DNA of 7,040 nucleotides from Frankiaceae bacterium (GCA_030840545.1 JAVEEH010000246.1:1-7040); one strand, 5' to 3'; shown: positions 1 through 5,268, numbered from the stretch's first letter. Program-made: numbers and translations. The notes: generated from the letters alone by a model not told the origin.

Positions 1-97
1 GGATGATCGAGCGGAACAGCTGGATCATCGTGTCCAGGCACAGAGCGAAGAAGCTACCGGTCTGACGCAGCGGCGCCGCCAGCGTGGATGAGCTCAT
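1..97 (-). CDS. MlaE/YrbE-type lipid transport permease, N-terminal fragment
   Basis: This is the first 32 codons of a gene that runs off the left edge. The start ATG (95-97) overlaps the TGA of the upstream ATPase in an ATGA arrangement, so the two are very likely translationally coupled and encode partners. The visible peptide starts MSSSTLAAPLRQTGSFFALC and continues with LDTMIQLFRS. A short polar lead, then G-x-FF-A and a hydrophobic stretch entering the first membrane helix, is how YrbE/MlaE permeases of Mce and Mla lipid transporters usually begin. In that family the permease forms the inner-membrane channel driven by an Mkl/MlaF ATPase. The call rests mostly on the preceding ATPase and on a short peptide. 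No membrane domain can be seen in full. Confidence 0.72.
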   Translation of the reverse strand, partial: MSSSTLAAPLRQTGSFFALCLDTMIQLFRSII

Positions 98-1188
98 TGA
101 TTGGGCTTCTTGGCGGCGCTTTTCTTCGCCGCCGTCTTGCGCGCAGGTGCCTTCTTGGCCGGCTTGGACAGAACACGTACGCCGCCGCCGGACCCCTGCC
201 GGGACCCCTCGGTGGTTGCCGGCGCCGCGGTCGCCGCCTCGCCGTAGCCTTCCGGGCTCGTGAACGACCCCGGCGGCGGGGTGACGTTGTTCTCCTTCAA
301 CCACTGGCCGGCGGGCCGCTGCATGCGCCGTGGCTCGCCATCGCTCGGACTGATCTGCGGCGGGATGGGGGGCAGCGGAGGAATCTCCTCGCCCTCCTCC
401 TTCTCCGCGGCCAGCTCGGCGGCGTCCTTCTCCTCCGCCATCCCGATCGGCCCTTGCCGGCGGGCGTTGAGGAACTGGCGCACGACCGGCTCCTGGCTCG
501 ACAGCAACATCTCGCGCGGGCCGAACATCGCCAGGTGGCGCCGGTAGAGCAGGCCGATGTTGTCGGGGACCGTGCGCGCGGTGTTGACGTCGTGGGTGAC
601 GATCAGCATCGTCGCCTCGATCTGTGCGTTGAGGTCGACGATCAGCTGGTTGAGGTAGGCGGTGCGCACCGGGTCGAGGCCGGAGTCCGGCTCGTCGAAG
701 AGCAGGATCTCGGGGTCGAGCACGAGGGCACGGGCAAGACCCGCGCGCTTGCGCATCCCACCGGAGATCTCCCCCGGCAGCTTTTCCTCGGCGCCGAGGA
801 GGCCCGTCAGCTCGAGCTTCTCCATGACGATCCGCTTGATGTCGGACTCGTTCTTCTTCGTGTGCTCGCGCAACGGGAACGCGACGTTGTCATAAATCGT
901 CATCGAGCCGAACAAGGCGCCGTCCTGGAACAGCACGCCGAACATCTTGCGAATCTCGTAGAGCTCGCGTTCGGGAACGTTGGGGACGTCCTTGCCCTCG
1001 ATGTAGATGTGTCCGCGGTCCGGGCGGAGCAGGCCGACGAGATGCTTGAGGAAGACGGACTTGCCGGTGCCGGAAGGCCCGAGGAGCACCGAGATCTCGC
1101 CCTTGGGCAGCACGAGCGACACGTCTTCCCAGATCACCTGCTTGCCGAAGGACTTCGACAGTCCCTCGACCTTGACTTCAACGCCCAC
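94..1188 (-). CDS. mkl: Mce/Mla-type lipid ABC transporter ATPase (Mkl/MlaF family)
   Basis: This cytoplasmic ATPase of 364 residues should power a YrbE/MlaE permease that moves lipids or sterols through an Mce complex. Visible motifs are Walker A GPSGTGKS (37-44), Q-loop FQDGALF (87-93), an ISGGM signature (141-145) in place of LSGGQ, Walker B ILLFDEP (161-167), the D-loop segment SGLDP (169-173) and the H-loop histidine (H199). ISGGM and DEPDSGLDPVRT are typical of Mkl/MlaF proteins. The nucleotide-binding domain ends near residue 245. After it come the family-like GPIGMAEEKD, a Pro-rich segment, a Gly/Ser-rich linker and a basic tail with KKAPARKTAAKKSAAKKP. I chose the GTG at 1186-1188 because GGAAGG lies 9 nt upstream and the family begins M-G-V-E. 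An in-frame ATG at 1210-1212 would add 8 residues but has no ribosome binding site. The gene has its own upstream region with a CRP-type palindrome. Confidence 0.9.
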   Translation of the reverse strand: MGVEVKVEGLSKSFGKQVIWEDVSLVLPKGEISVLLGPSGTGKSVFLKHLVGLLRPDRGHIYIEGKDVPNVPERELYEIRKMFGVLFQDGALFGSMTIYDNVAFPLREHTKKNESDIKRIVMEKLELTGLLGAEEKLPGEISGGMRKRAGLARALVLDPEILLFDEPDSGLDPVRTAYLNQLIVDLNAQIEATMLIVTHDVNTARTVPDNIGLLYRRHLAMFGPREMLLSSQEPVVRQFLNARRQGPIGMAEEKDAAELAAEKEEGEEIPPLPPIPPQISPSDGEPRRMQRPAGQWLKENNVTPPPGSFTSPEGYGEAATAAPATTEGSRQGSGGGVRVLSKPAKKAPARKTAAKKSAAKKPNQ

Positions 1189-1197
1189 GCACGACCG

Positions 1198-1203
1198 CCT
1201 TCC
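1198..1203 (-). promoter_or_regulatory. Ribosome binding site that decides the ATPase start
   Basis: GGAAGG on the minus strand lies 9 nt before the GTG at 1186-1188. The competing ATG at 1210-1212 has no purine-rich stretch in front of it. Together with the M-G-V-E family start, this favours the GTG. Confidence 0.6.
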
Positions 1204-1252
1204 ATGCCGCAACTGGGACGACGATGTCAGTCGCCAGGGCAGCCACTCCGTG

Positions 1253-1268
1253 TGTGACCGCCGTCACA
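1253..1268. promoter_or_regulatory. Candidate CRP/GlxR-family operator
   Basis: The sequence TGTGACCGCCGTCACA is an inverted repeat with 6-bp perfect arms and matches TGTGA-N6-TCACA, the consensus for CRP-type regulators including mycobacterial CRP and corynebacterial GlxR. It lies in the non-coding gap, centred about 72 nt before the ATPase GTG. A possible -10 (TAGCCT, 1276-1281) just upstream would place the start site next to the box, which would suggest repression. The actual start site is unknown. Confidence 0.55.
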
Positions 1269-1275
1269 GCCAGGA

Positions 1276-1281
1276 AGGCTA
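1276..1281 (-). promoter_or_regulatory. Possible -10 element of the ATPase promoter
   Basis: TAGCCT on the minus strand fits the actinobacterial TANNNT -10 and is identical to the -10 proposed for rplJ. The only -35-like sequence is GTGACT, 19 nt upstream, which is weak. A 14-bp inverted repeat, CTACC-CGTT-GGTAG (1279-1292), overlaps the element. Transcription from here would start near 1269-1270, directly before the CRP-type palindrome. Confidence 0.3.
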
Positions 1282-1357
1282 CCCGTTGGTAGTCCCATCG
1301 AGTCACTCGCCCCGACGGGCTTACCCGCACGAGCGCTGTTCCTCACCTCCCGGGCAC

Positions 1358-1400
1358 GCGCGAGGGGGCGCCCCGCCGATGGCGGGACGCCCCCTCGCGC
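1358..1400 (-). terminator. Strong GC hairpin after rplL
   Basis: A 20-bp stem with one mismatch (1371/1387) and a 3-nt loop lies 10 nt after the rplL stop codon. There is no U run on the minus strand after it, so it is not a textbook intrinsic terminator. In high-GC actinobacteria such hairpins can still terminate, or stabilise the 3' end of the mRNA. Its position separates the ribosomal unit from the ATPase gene, which has its own candidate promoter. Confidence 0.6.
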
Positions 1401-1410
1401 ACAGTGCTGG

Positions 1411-1803
1411 TTACTTGACCGTGACCGTCGCGCCGGCGCCCTCGAGCGCCTCCTTGGCCTTGGCGGCGGTTTCCTTGTTGGCCTTCTCGACGACGGTCTT
1501 CGGAGCGCCGTCAACGACGTCCTTGGCCTCCTTGAGACCCAGGCTGGTCAGCTCGCGCACGACCTTGATGACCTGGATCTTCTTGTCGCCGGCAGCTTCG
1601 AGGATGACGTCGAACTCGTCCTGCTCAACGGCCTCTTCGGCGGCGGCGCCGCCACCACCGGCGGCCGGGGCCGCAGCCGCCGCCACCGGCGCAGCCGCGG
1701 TCACGCCGAACGTCTCCTCGAAGGACTTCACGAACTCCGAGAGCTCGATCAGCGTCATCTCCTTGAACGCGTCGAGCAGGTCGTCAGTAGCGATCTTTGC
1801 CAT
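1411..1803 (-). CDS. rplL: Large ribosomal subunit protein bL12 (L7/L12)
   Basis: This 130-residue protein is the multicopy stalk protein that recruits translation GTPases to the ribosome. The N-terminal dimerisation and L10-binding domain covers about residues 1-35. The flexible Ala/Gly hinge runs from about 36 to 58 and includes AAAAAPAAGGGG. The C-terminal factor-binding domain runs from about 60 to 130 and holds the conserved KIQVIKVVRELTSLGLKEAK (75-94) with the helix contacted by elongation factors. The length is normal for the family. The ATG is preceded by AGAAAGG at 9 nt spacing. The gene follows rplJ by 18 nt, so L10 and L12 should be made from one mRNA, as expected for partners in the L10(L12)n complex. 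A strong hairpin follows the stop. Confidence 0.97.
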   Translation of the reverse strand: MAKIATDDLLDAFKEMTLIELSEFVKSFEETFGVTAAAPVAAAAAPAAGGGGAAAEEAVEQDEFDVILEAAGDKKIQVIKVVRELTSLGLKEAKDVVDGAPKTVVEKANKETAAKAKEALEGAGATVTVK

Positions 1804-1821
1804 GGTGTCGAACCTTTCTTG

Positions 1822-2592
1822 TCAGCTGGTGGATGTCGCGTCACCAGCGACATCGGTCCCGGCGGGGGTTTCGGATGGTGCCGCCGCATCGGCGGCGGGC
1901 GCTGCTTCGGTCTCTTCTGCGGCCTGCTCGTCGGTCGGTGCGTCGGCCGCCGCCGGCGCCGCGTCGGCGGGTGGTGCCTCGTCGGCGGGTGGTGCCTCGT
2001 CGGCAACCGGTGCCGCGTCGGCGGGTGGCGCCGGCTCCGGTGCCTGCTCCGGTGCCTCGGCGCTCTTCTGCTGCTCCAGCGCGCCCAACAGCCGCGCGGC
2101 CTGCGACAGCGGCGCAGCGAACAGGCTGACCGCCTGCGACAGCGACGCCTTCATCGCGCCGGCCAGCTTGGCGAGCAGGACCTCACGCGACTCGAGGTCG
2201 GCGAGCTTGCGCACCTCGTCGGCGGTGATGGGCCGCCCGTCGAGGACGCCGCCCTTCACCACCAGCAGCGGGTGCTCCCGGCCGAACGCCCGCAGACTCT
2301 TCGCGACCACGACCGGGTCCCCGGTCACGAACGCGATCGCCGACGGGCCTTCGAGCAGCGGCTCGAGGGTGTCGACGCCCGCTTCGCGGGCGGCGATCTT
2401 GGTGAGGGTGTTCTTCACGACCGAGTAGGTCGCGTTGCCGGCGAGCGTTCGCCGCAGCTCCTTGAGCTGGGCAACGGTGAGCCCGCGGTACTCGGTCAGC
2501 ACGGCGGCCGAGGAGTCACGGAACGCGTCGATAAGCTCGGCGACCGCGGCGGCCTTGTCTGGCCTGGCTGTGTCTCCTTGCGCGCGGAGCAC
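1822..2592 (-). CDS. rplJ: Large ribosomal subunit protein uL10 with long acidic C-terminal tail
   Basis: L10 anchors the L7/L12 dimers to 23S rRNA and in many bacteria represses its own mRNA. This copy has 256 residues, while most bacterial L10 proteins have about 165-190. Residues 9-105 are the rRNA-binding domain, with the conserved LTEYRGLTVAQLKELRR (32-48) and VVKNTLTKIA (58-67). The L12-binding helix lies near 145-172 (AKLAGAMKAS to RLLGALEQQK). From 177 to 256 the protein is Ala/Pro/Asp/Glu-rich with no Lys or Arg, and part of it is encoded by an 18-bp tandem repeat. The start is the GTG at 2590-2592, with AGGAG 7 nt upstream. Relatives usually start directly before ARPDKAAAVAEL, but here that codon is ACA, so the protein gains about seven N-terminal residues. 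The gene has its own promoter and leader. Confidence 0.95.
   Translation of the reverse strand: MLRAQGDTARPDKAAAVAELIDAFRDSSAAVLTEYRGLTVAQLKELRRTLAGNATYSVVKNTLTKIAAREAGVDTLEPLLEGPSAIAFVTGDPVVVAKSLRAFGREHPLLVVKGGVLDGRPITADEVRKLADLESREVLLAKLAGAMKASLSQAVSLFAAPLSQAARLLGALEQQKSAEAPEQAPEPAPPADAAPVADEAPPADEAPPADAAPAAADAPTDEQAAEETEAAPAADAAAPSETPAGTDVAGDATSTS
1963..2034. repeat. 18-bp tandem repeat inside rplJ
   Basis: Two identical 18-bp units lie at 1963-1980 and 1981-1998. Two diverged units follow at 1999-2016 and 2017-2034. Each unit is a whole number of codons. The perfect copies encode the hexapeptide EAPPAD in the acidic L10 tail. Slippage at this repeat would change tail length in steps of six residues without breaking the frame. 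Confidence 0.85.
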
Positions 2593-2599
2593 GACGGGT

Positions 2600-2604
2600 C
2601 TCCT
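2600..2604 (-). promoter_or_regulatory. Ribosome binding site of rplJ
   Basis: AGGAG on the minus strand ends 7 nt before the GTG at 2590-2592. No ATG, GTG or TTG exists at the usual family start position, where the codon is ACA. This site therefore fixes the start. It lies about 25 nt after the U run of the leader hairpin, so the hairpin could affect translation as well as transcription. Confidence 0.7.
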
Positions 2605-2628
2605 CTCCAGGTCGGGACGTCGACACCG

Positions 2629-2659
2629 AAAACGCCCCGGCGCAGGTGCGCGGGGGCGT
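2629..2659 (-). terminator. Terminator-like attenuator hairpin in the rplJ leader
   Basis: On the minus strand the outer stem ACGCCCC/GGGGCGT (2653-2659 with 2632-2638) continues past one C-C mismatch into CGCG/GCGC-type pairs and closes on a 4-nt loop (2644-2647). The 3' arm runs into TTTT, then C. This is the form of an intrinsic terminator, located between the rplJ promoter and the rplJ start. It suggests premature termination as a control point, but read-through must be substantial because rplJ and rplL are essential. Confidence 0.65.
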
Positions 2660-2779
2660 CGGGGTCAGCACCGGACCAGGGCCCGAACTGAGACCTACCA
2701 TCCACTCACCTACGCGGGCCGCCCGCTTGCGCGGGACCTTCACCCACCCGAGTGCAGTGGGAACCAGCGGTCTTCGGCA
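2660..2779 (-). promoter_or_regulatory. Structured rplJ leader, candidate L10 autoregulatory element
   Basis: The leader between the promoter and the attenuator hairpin can fold into a long-range two-part stem: AGACC (2769-2773) with GGTCT (2691-2695), and CCACT (2756-2760) with AGTGG (2702-2706), separated by an asymmetric internal loop. Inside it lies a 5-bp CCCGC/GCGGG hairpin capped by a GCAA tetraloop (2722-2735). A stem with an internal loop upstream of rplJ is the known form of the L10 leader bound by the L10-L12 complex. The assignment is from position and hand-folded pairing only, without a covariance search. Confidence 0.55.
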
Positions 2780-2785
2780 GCGCCC

Positions 2786-2814
2786 AGGCTACGGACGCAC
2801 CCGGGTCCGGTCAA
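2786..2814 (-). promoter_or_regulatory. Housekeeping-type promoter of rplJ-rplL
   Basis: The -35 TTGACC (2809-2814) and -10 TAGCCT (2786-2791) are separated by exactly 17 nt. This fits the principal actinobacterial sigma factor (HrdB/SigA type). Transcription would begin near 2779, about 190 nt before the rplJ start. The -35 lies only about 20 nt after the rplA stop, so rplJ-rplL can be made apart from secE-nusG-rplK-rplA. Confidence 0.72.
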
Positions 2815-2832
2815 AACCGCGCCGGGCCGGCG

Positions 2833-3585
2833 TCAGGAGCCGTCGTCGTCCGACGCGGAAGCGTCGTCACCGCCGCCTTCGGCGGACAAGTTGCGGGTCT
2901 TGGCCGGGTCGACCAGGATGCCGGGACCCATCGTCGTGGACATCGCCACCTTCTTGAGGTAACGACCCTTCGCGGCGGACGGCTTGGCCCGGAGCACCTC
3001 GTCGAGGGCAGCGGCATAGTTCTCCAGCAGCTGCTCCTCGGAGAACGAGGACTTGCCGATGACGAAGTGCAGGTTGGCCTGCCGGTCGACGCGGTATTCG
3101 ATCTTGCCGCCCTTGATGTCCTGGACTGCCTTGGCGACGTCGTTGGTCACGGTGCCGGTCTTGGGGTTGGGCATGAGGCCGCGCGGGCCGAGGACCCGGC
3201 CGAGGCGGCCGACCTTGCCCATCATGTCCGGAGTCGCGACGGCAGAGTCGAAGTCGAGCATGCCGCCATTGACCTGCTCGATCAGCTCGTCGCCACCCAC
3301 CAGGTCGGCGCCGGCGGCTCGCGCCTCGTCGGCCTTGTCGCCGGTCGCGAACACCGCGACGCGAGCGGTCTTGCCGGTGCCGTGCGGCAACGAGACCGTG
3401 CCCCGGACCATCTGGTCGGCCTTGCGCGGGTCGACGCCGAGCCGCATGGCGACCTCGACGGTGGAGTCGAAGCGCTTGGTCGTGGTCGTCTGCTTGGCCA
3501 GCTTGACGGCGTCTGCCGGGGTGTAGAGCTTGTCCTCTTCGATCAGTGCGGCGGCCTGCTGGTAGGCCTTGCTGCGCTTGGTCAT
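2833..3585 (-). CDS. rplA: Large ribosomal subunit protein uL1
   Basis: L1 is the rRNA-binding protein of the mobile L1 stalk, which helps release deacylated tRNA, and it acts as a translational repressor in several bacteria. The protein has 250 residues, slightly longer than the usual 230-240. The two-domain fold is supported by RFDSTVEVAMRLGVDPRKAD near 38-57 and by the family signature from MMGKVGRLGRVLGPRG to NPKTGT (121-145). The C-terminal KGRYLKKVAMSTTMGPGI is also typical. The last 15 residues form an acidic tail (GGGDDASASDDDGS) beyond the conserved core. The ATG at 3583-3585 is chosen because MTKRSKAY is the usual family start and AGGAGG lies 11 nt upstream. The frame stays open to about 3792 but that part is not L1-like and runs through rplK. 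Confidence 0.96.
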   Translation of the reverse strand: MTKRSKAYQQAAALIEEDKLYTPADAVKLAKQTTTTKRFDSTVEVAMRLGVDPRKADQMVRGTVSLPHGTGKTARVAVFATGDKADEARAAGADLVGGDELIEQVNGGMLDFDSAVATPDMMGKVGRLGRVLGPRGLMPNPKTGTVTNDVAKAVQDIKGGKIEYRVDRQANLHFVIGKSSFSEEQLLENYAAALDEVLRAKPSAAKGRYLKKVAMSTTMGPGILVDPAKTRNLSAEGGGDDASASDDDGS

Positions 3586-3613
3586 ATCGTCCTGCTCCTC
3601 CTGTGGTCCAAGC

Positions 3614-3629
3614 GGACGCGCGTGCGTCC
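3614..3629 (-). other. Small hairpin in the rplK-rplA spacer
   Basis: GGACGC and GCGTCC form a perfect 6-bp stem around a 4-nt loop, about 12 nt before the rplA ribosome binding site. No U run follows, so it is not an intrinsic terminator. It could influence rplA translation or be a processing site. I do not recognise it as an L1-binding motif. Confidence 0.4.
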
Positions 3630-3670
3630 TCCCACGACGGTTGGGTTCGGCTTTGTCCCTCGTATAACAA

Positions 3671-4102
3671 TCAGTCGCGGACGGTGATGCCCATCGACCG
3701 CGCGGTGCCGGCGATGATCTTCTCGGCCGCGTCGAGGTCGTTGGCGTTGAGGTCGGCCATCTTGGTCTCGGCGATCTCACGCACCTTGGCACGACTGATC
3801 GTGGCGACCTTTGTCTTGTGCGGCTCGCCTGAGCCCTTCTCGACGCCCGCGGCCTTCAGGATGAGCCGGGCGGCCGGGGGGGTCTTGGTGATGAACGAGA
3901 ATGACCGATCCTCATAGACCGTGATCTCGACCGGCACGACGTTGCCCCGCTGGGCCTCGGTGGCCGCGTTGTACTGCTTGCAGAACTCCATGATGTTGAC
4001 GCCGTGCTGACCCAACGCGGGGCCGACGGGCGGCGCGGGTGTGGCAGCGCCGGCCTGGATCTGGAGCTTGATGAGGCCGGCGATCTTCTTCTTGGGAGGC
4101 AT
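3671..4102 (-). CDS. rplK: Large ribosomal subunit protein uL11
   Basis: L11 is the protein of the GTPase-associated centre that binds the 1070 region of 23S rRNA. It is the site affected by thiopeptide antibiotics and is needed for RelA-type stringent signalling. It has 143 residues, the normal length. The N-terminal domain has the Pro-rich PAPPVGPALGQHGVNIMEFC (22-41), which includes the prolines where thiostrepton-resistance changes occur in other bacteria. The linker and C-terminal RNA-binding domain end in IAGTARSMGI. No unusual residues are seen at the antibiotic-related prolines. The ATG at 4100-4102 has only a weak purine-rich stretch (GAAGAC) upstream. The gene follows nusG by 42 nt, with no promoter visible in the gap. 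Confidence 0.97.
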   Translation of the reverse strand: MPPKKKIAGLIKLQIQAGAATPAPPVGPALGQHGVNIMEFCKQYNAATEAQRGNVVPVEITVYEDRSFSFITKTPPAARLILKAAGVEKGSGEPHKTKVATISRAKVREIAETKMADLNANDLDAAEKIIAGTARSMGITVRD

Positions 4103-4144
4103 GTCTTCAGTTCTCTCTCGTGCCTGTAGTCGCGGGGATGGGGG

Positions 4145-4855
4145 TCAGATCTTGCTGACCTGGCTGAAGGACAGCTCGACCGGAGTCTCCCGGCCGAAGA
4201 TGGAGACGAGCACCTTGAGGCGCTGGGCCTCGGGGTTGATCTCGTTGATGGTGGCGGGCAGCGTCGCGAACGGCCCGTCCATGACCGTGACCGACTCGCC
4301 GATGTTGAAGTCGACGACCTTCGGCGCCTCGGTCTTCTTGACGTCCTTGGGCTTGGGGGCCAGGAACTTCACGACGTCCTCGGTGGACAGCGGGGTCGGG
4401 TGGGTCGTGCCGACGAACCCGGTCACGCTGGGGGTGTTCTTGACGGCTGACCAGGACTCGTCGGTGAGGTCCATCCGCACCAGCACGTAGCCCGGGAAGA
4501 TCTTCGACTGGACGATCTGTCGCTTGCCCTGCTTGATGACCTGCTCGTCCTGCGTCGGGACCTCGATCTGGAAGATGAAGTCCTCCATGTTGAGCGAGGC
4601 GATGCGGGTCTCGAGGTTGGTCTTCACCTTGTTCTCGTAGCCGGCGTAGGTGTGCACGACGTACCAGTCACCGGGCAGCGTCGACAACCCGGCGCGGAAC
4701 GCCTCGACCGGGTCTTCCTCCACCTCCTCGACGTCGGCGGCTGTCTCGACCTCGGCCGGCGCATCGTCGGCCGGAGCGGAGTCGAACTCGACGGAGACGT
4801 CGGTCGCAGGCGCGCCCTCGACGGGCGGGGCCGGTGCGGCTTGGAACTCGGTCAC
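4145..4855 (-). CDS. nusG: Transcription termination/antitermination factor NusG
   Basis: NusG binds RNA polymerase and controls pausing, Rho-dependent termination and coupling to ribosomes. The protein has 236 residues. About 60 N-terminal residues form an acidic, disordered-looking extension (for example DVEEVEEDPVEAF, 41-53), which is common in actinobacterial NusG. The NGN domain spans roughly 62-160 with GDWYVVHTYAGYENKVK and KIFPGYVLVRM. The KOW domain spans roughly 183-236, starting at FNIGESVTVMDGPFA and ending in GRETPVELSFSQVSKI. The start is the GTG at 4853-4855, with a weak GAGG about 10 nt upstream. It lies 38 nt after secE and 42 nt before rplK, the classic secE-nusG-rplK order. 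Confidence 0.96.
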   Translation of the reverse strand: MTEFQAAPAPPVEGAPATDVSVEFDSAPADDAPAEVETAADVEEVEEDPVEAFRAGLSTLPGDWYVVHTYAGYENKVKTNLETRIASLNMEDFIFQIEVPTQDEQVIKQGKRQIVQSKIFPGYVLVRMDLTDESWSAVKNTPSVTGFVGTTHPTPLSTEDVVKFLAPKPKDVKKTEAPKVVDFNIGESVTVMDGPFATLPATINEINPEAQRLKVLVSIFGRETPVELSFSQVSKI

Positions 4856-4893
4856 AGTGGAAGAACCTCAGACTCGGTGCTAGTAGGGGTCGG

Positions 4894-5151
4894 TCAGCCG
4901 AAGATGCCGAGGACGGCCTTGGTGAAGGCGAAGTCGTAGAGCGAGACCAGTGCAACCATCGCCGTGACGAACACGATCGAGACGATCGTGTAGGTCACGA
5001 GCTCTTGGCGCGTCGGCCAGATGACCTTGCGCAGCTCCGCAACAACCTGCCGGTTGTAGAGGGCGATGCGTTCGAACAGTCCCGGGCGCTTCGCGCCGCG
5101 GCCGCCGCTCGCCGGCTGCGGCGATGGGCTCCGCTCGCTGGTCAACGTCAC
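4894..5151 (-). CDS. secE: Preprotein translocase subunit SecE
   Basis: SecE clamps SecY in the plasma-membrane protein-export channel. The protein has 85 residues, the short single-span form usual outside the enteric bacteria. An N-terminal polar segment rich in Ser, Pro, Gly and Arg (1-24) is followed by the amphipathic helix with the family motif VVAELRKVIWPTRQEL (36-51). One membrane helix follows (about 52-73). The GTG at 5149-5151 is the start, with GGAGGT 11 nt upstream. The gene begins 44 nt after the tRNA-Trp gene and no separate promoter is visible between them, so co-transcription with the tRNA is plausible. Confidence 0.95.
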   Translation of the reverse strand: MTLTSERSPSPQPASGGRGAKRPGLFERIALYNRQVVAELRKVIWPTRQELVTYTIVSIVFVTAMVALVSLYDFAFTKAVLGIFG

Positions 5152-5195
5152 CGGTCGTCCACACCTCCGTCTCGCCTCGAATCGCCTCTACCTCG

Positions 5196-5268
5196 CAGGG
5201 CAGGAGGGACTCGAACCCCCAACCACCGGTTTTGGAGACCGGGACTCTGCCAATTGAGCTACTGCCCT
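5196..5268 (-). tRNA. trnW: tRNA-Trp (anticodon CCA)
   Basis: The 73-nt cloverleaf folds fully. The acceptor arms are AGGGCAG and CTGCCCT, the D arm is GCTC/GAGT, the anticodon stem is CCGGT/ACCGG with loop CTCCAAA, and the T arm carries TTCGAGT. The anticodon CCA lies at 5233-5235. The discriminator base is G, as expected for tRNA-Trp. The 3' CCA is not encoded (CGA follows), so it must be added after transcription. The gene sits directly before secE, a common actinobacterial arrangement. Confidence 0.97.

Noticed and set aside
88..1257. Open frame of 389 codons on the plus strand opposite the ATPase gene
   Set aside because: The product is Arg/Leu/Gly-rich noise from the complementary strand of a clear Walker-motif ATPase.
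1007..2428. Open frame of 473 codons on the plus strand across the ATPase start, rplL and rplJ
   Set aside because: It is antisense to confirmed ribosomal genes, its Ser/Ala-rich product resembles no family, and long antisense frames are normal in such high-GC DNA.
2572..2577. AAGGAG inside the 5' end of rplJ as a ribosome binding site for a shorter L10
   Set aside because: It is only 2 nt from the ACA codon at the usual start position, and no start codon is available at a workable distance.
2752..3687. Open frame of 311 codons on the plus strand opposite rplA
   Set aside because: It mirrors rplA on the opposite strand and has no recognisable motif.
3586..3792. Upstream extension of rplA to a start near 3792
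   Set aside because: The extra residues overlap rplK in another frame and do not look like L1. A good start with AGGAGG exists at 3585.
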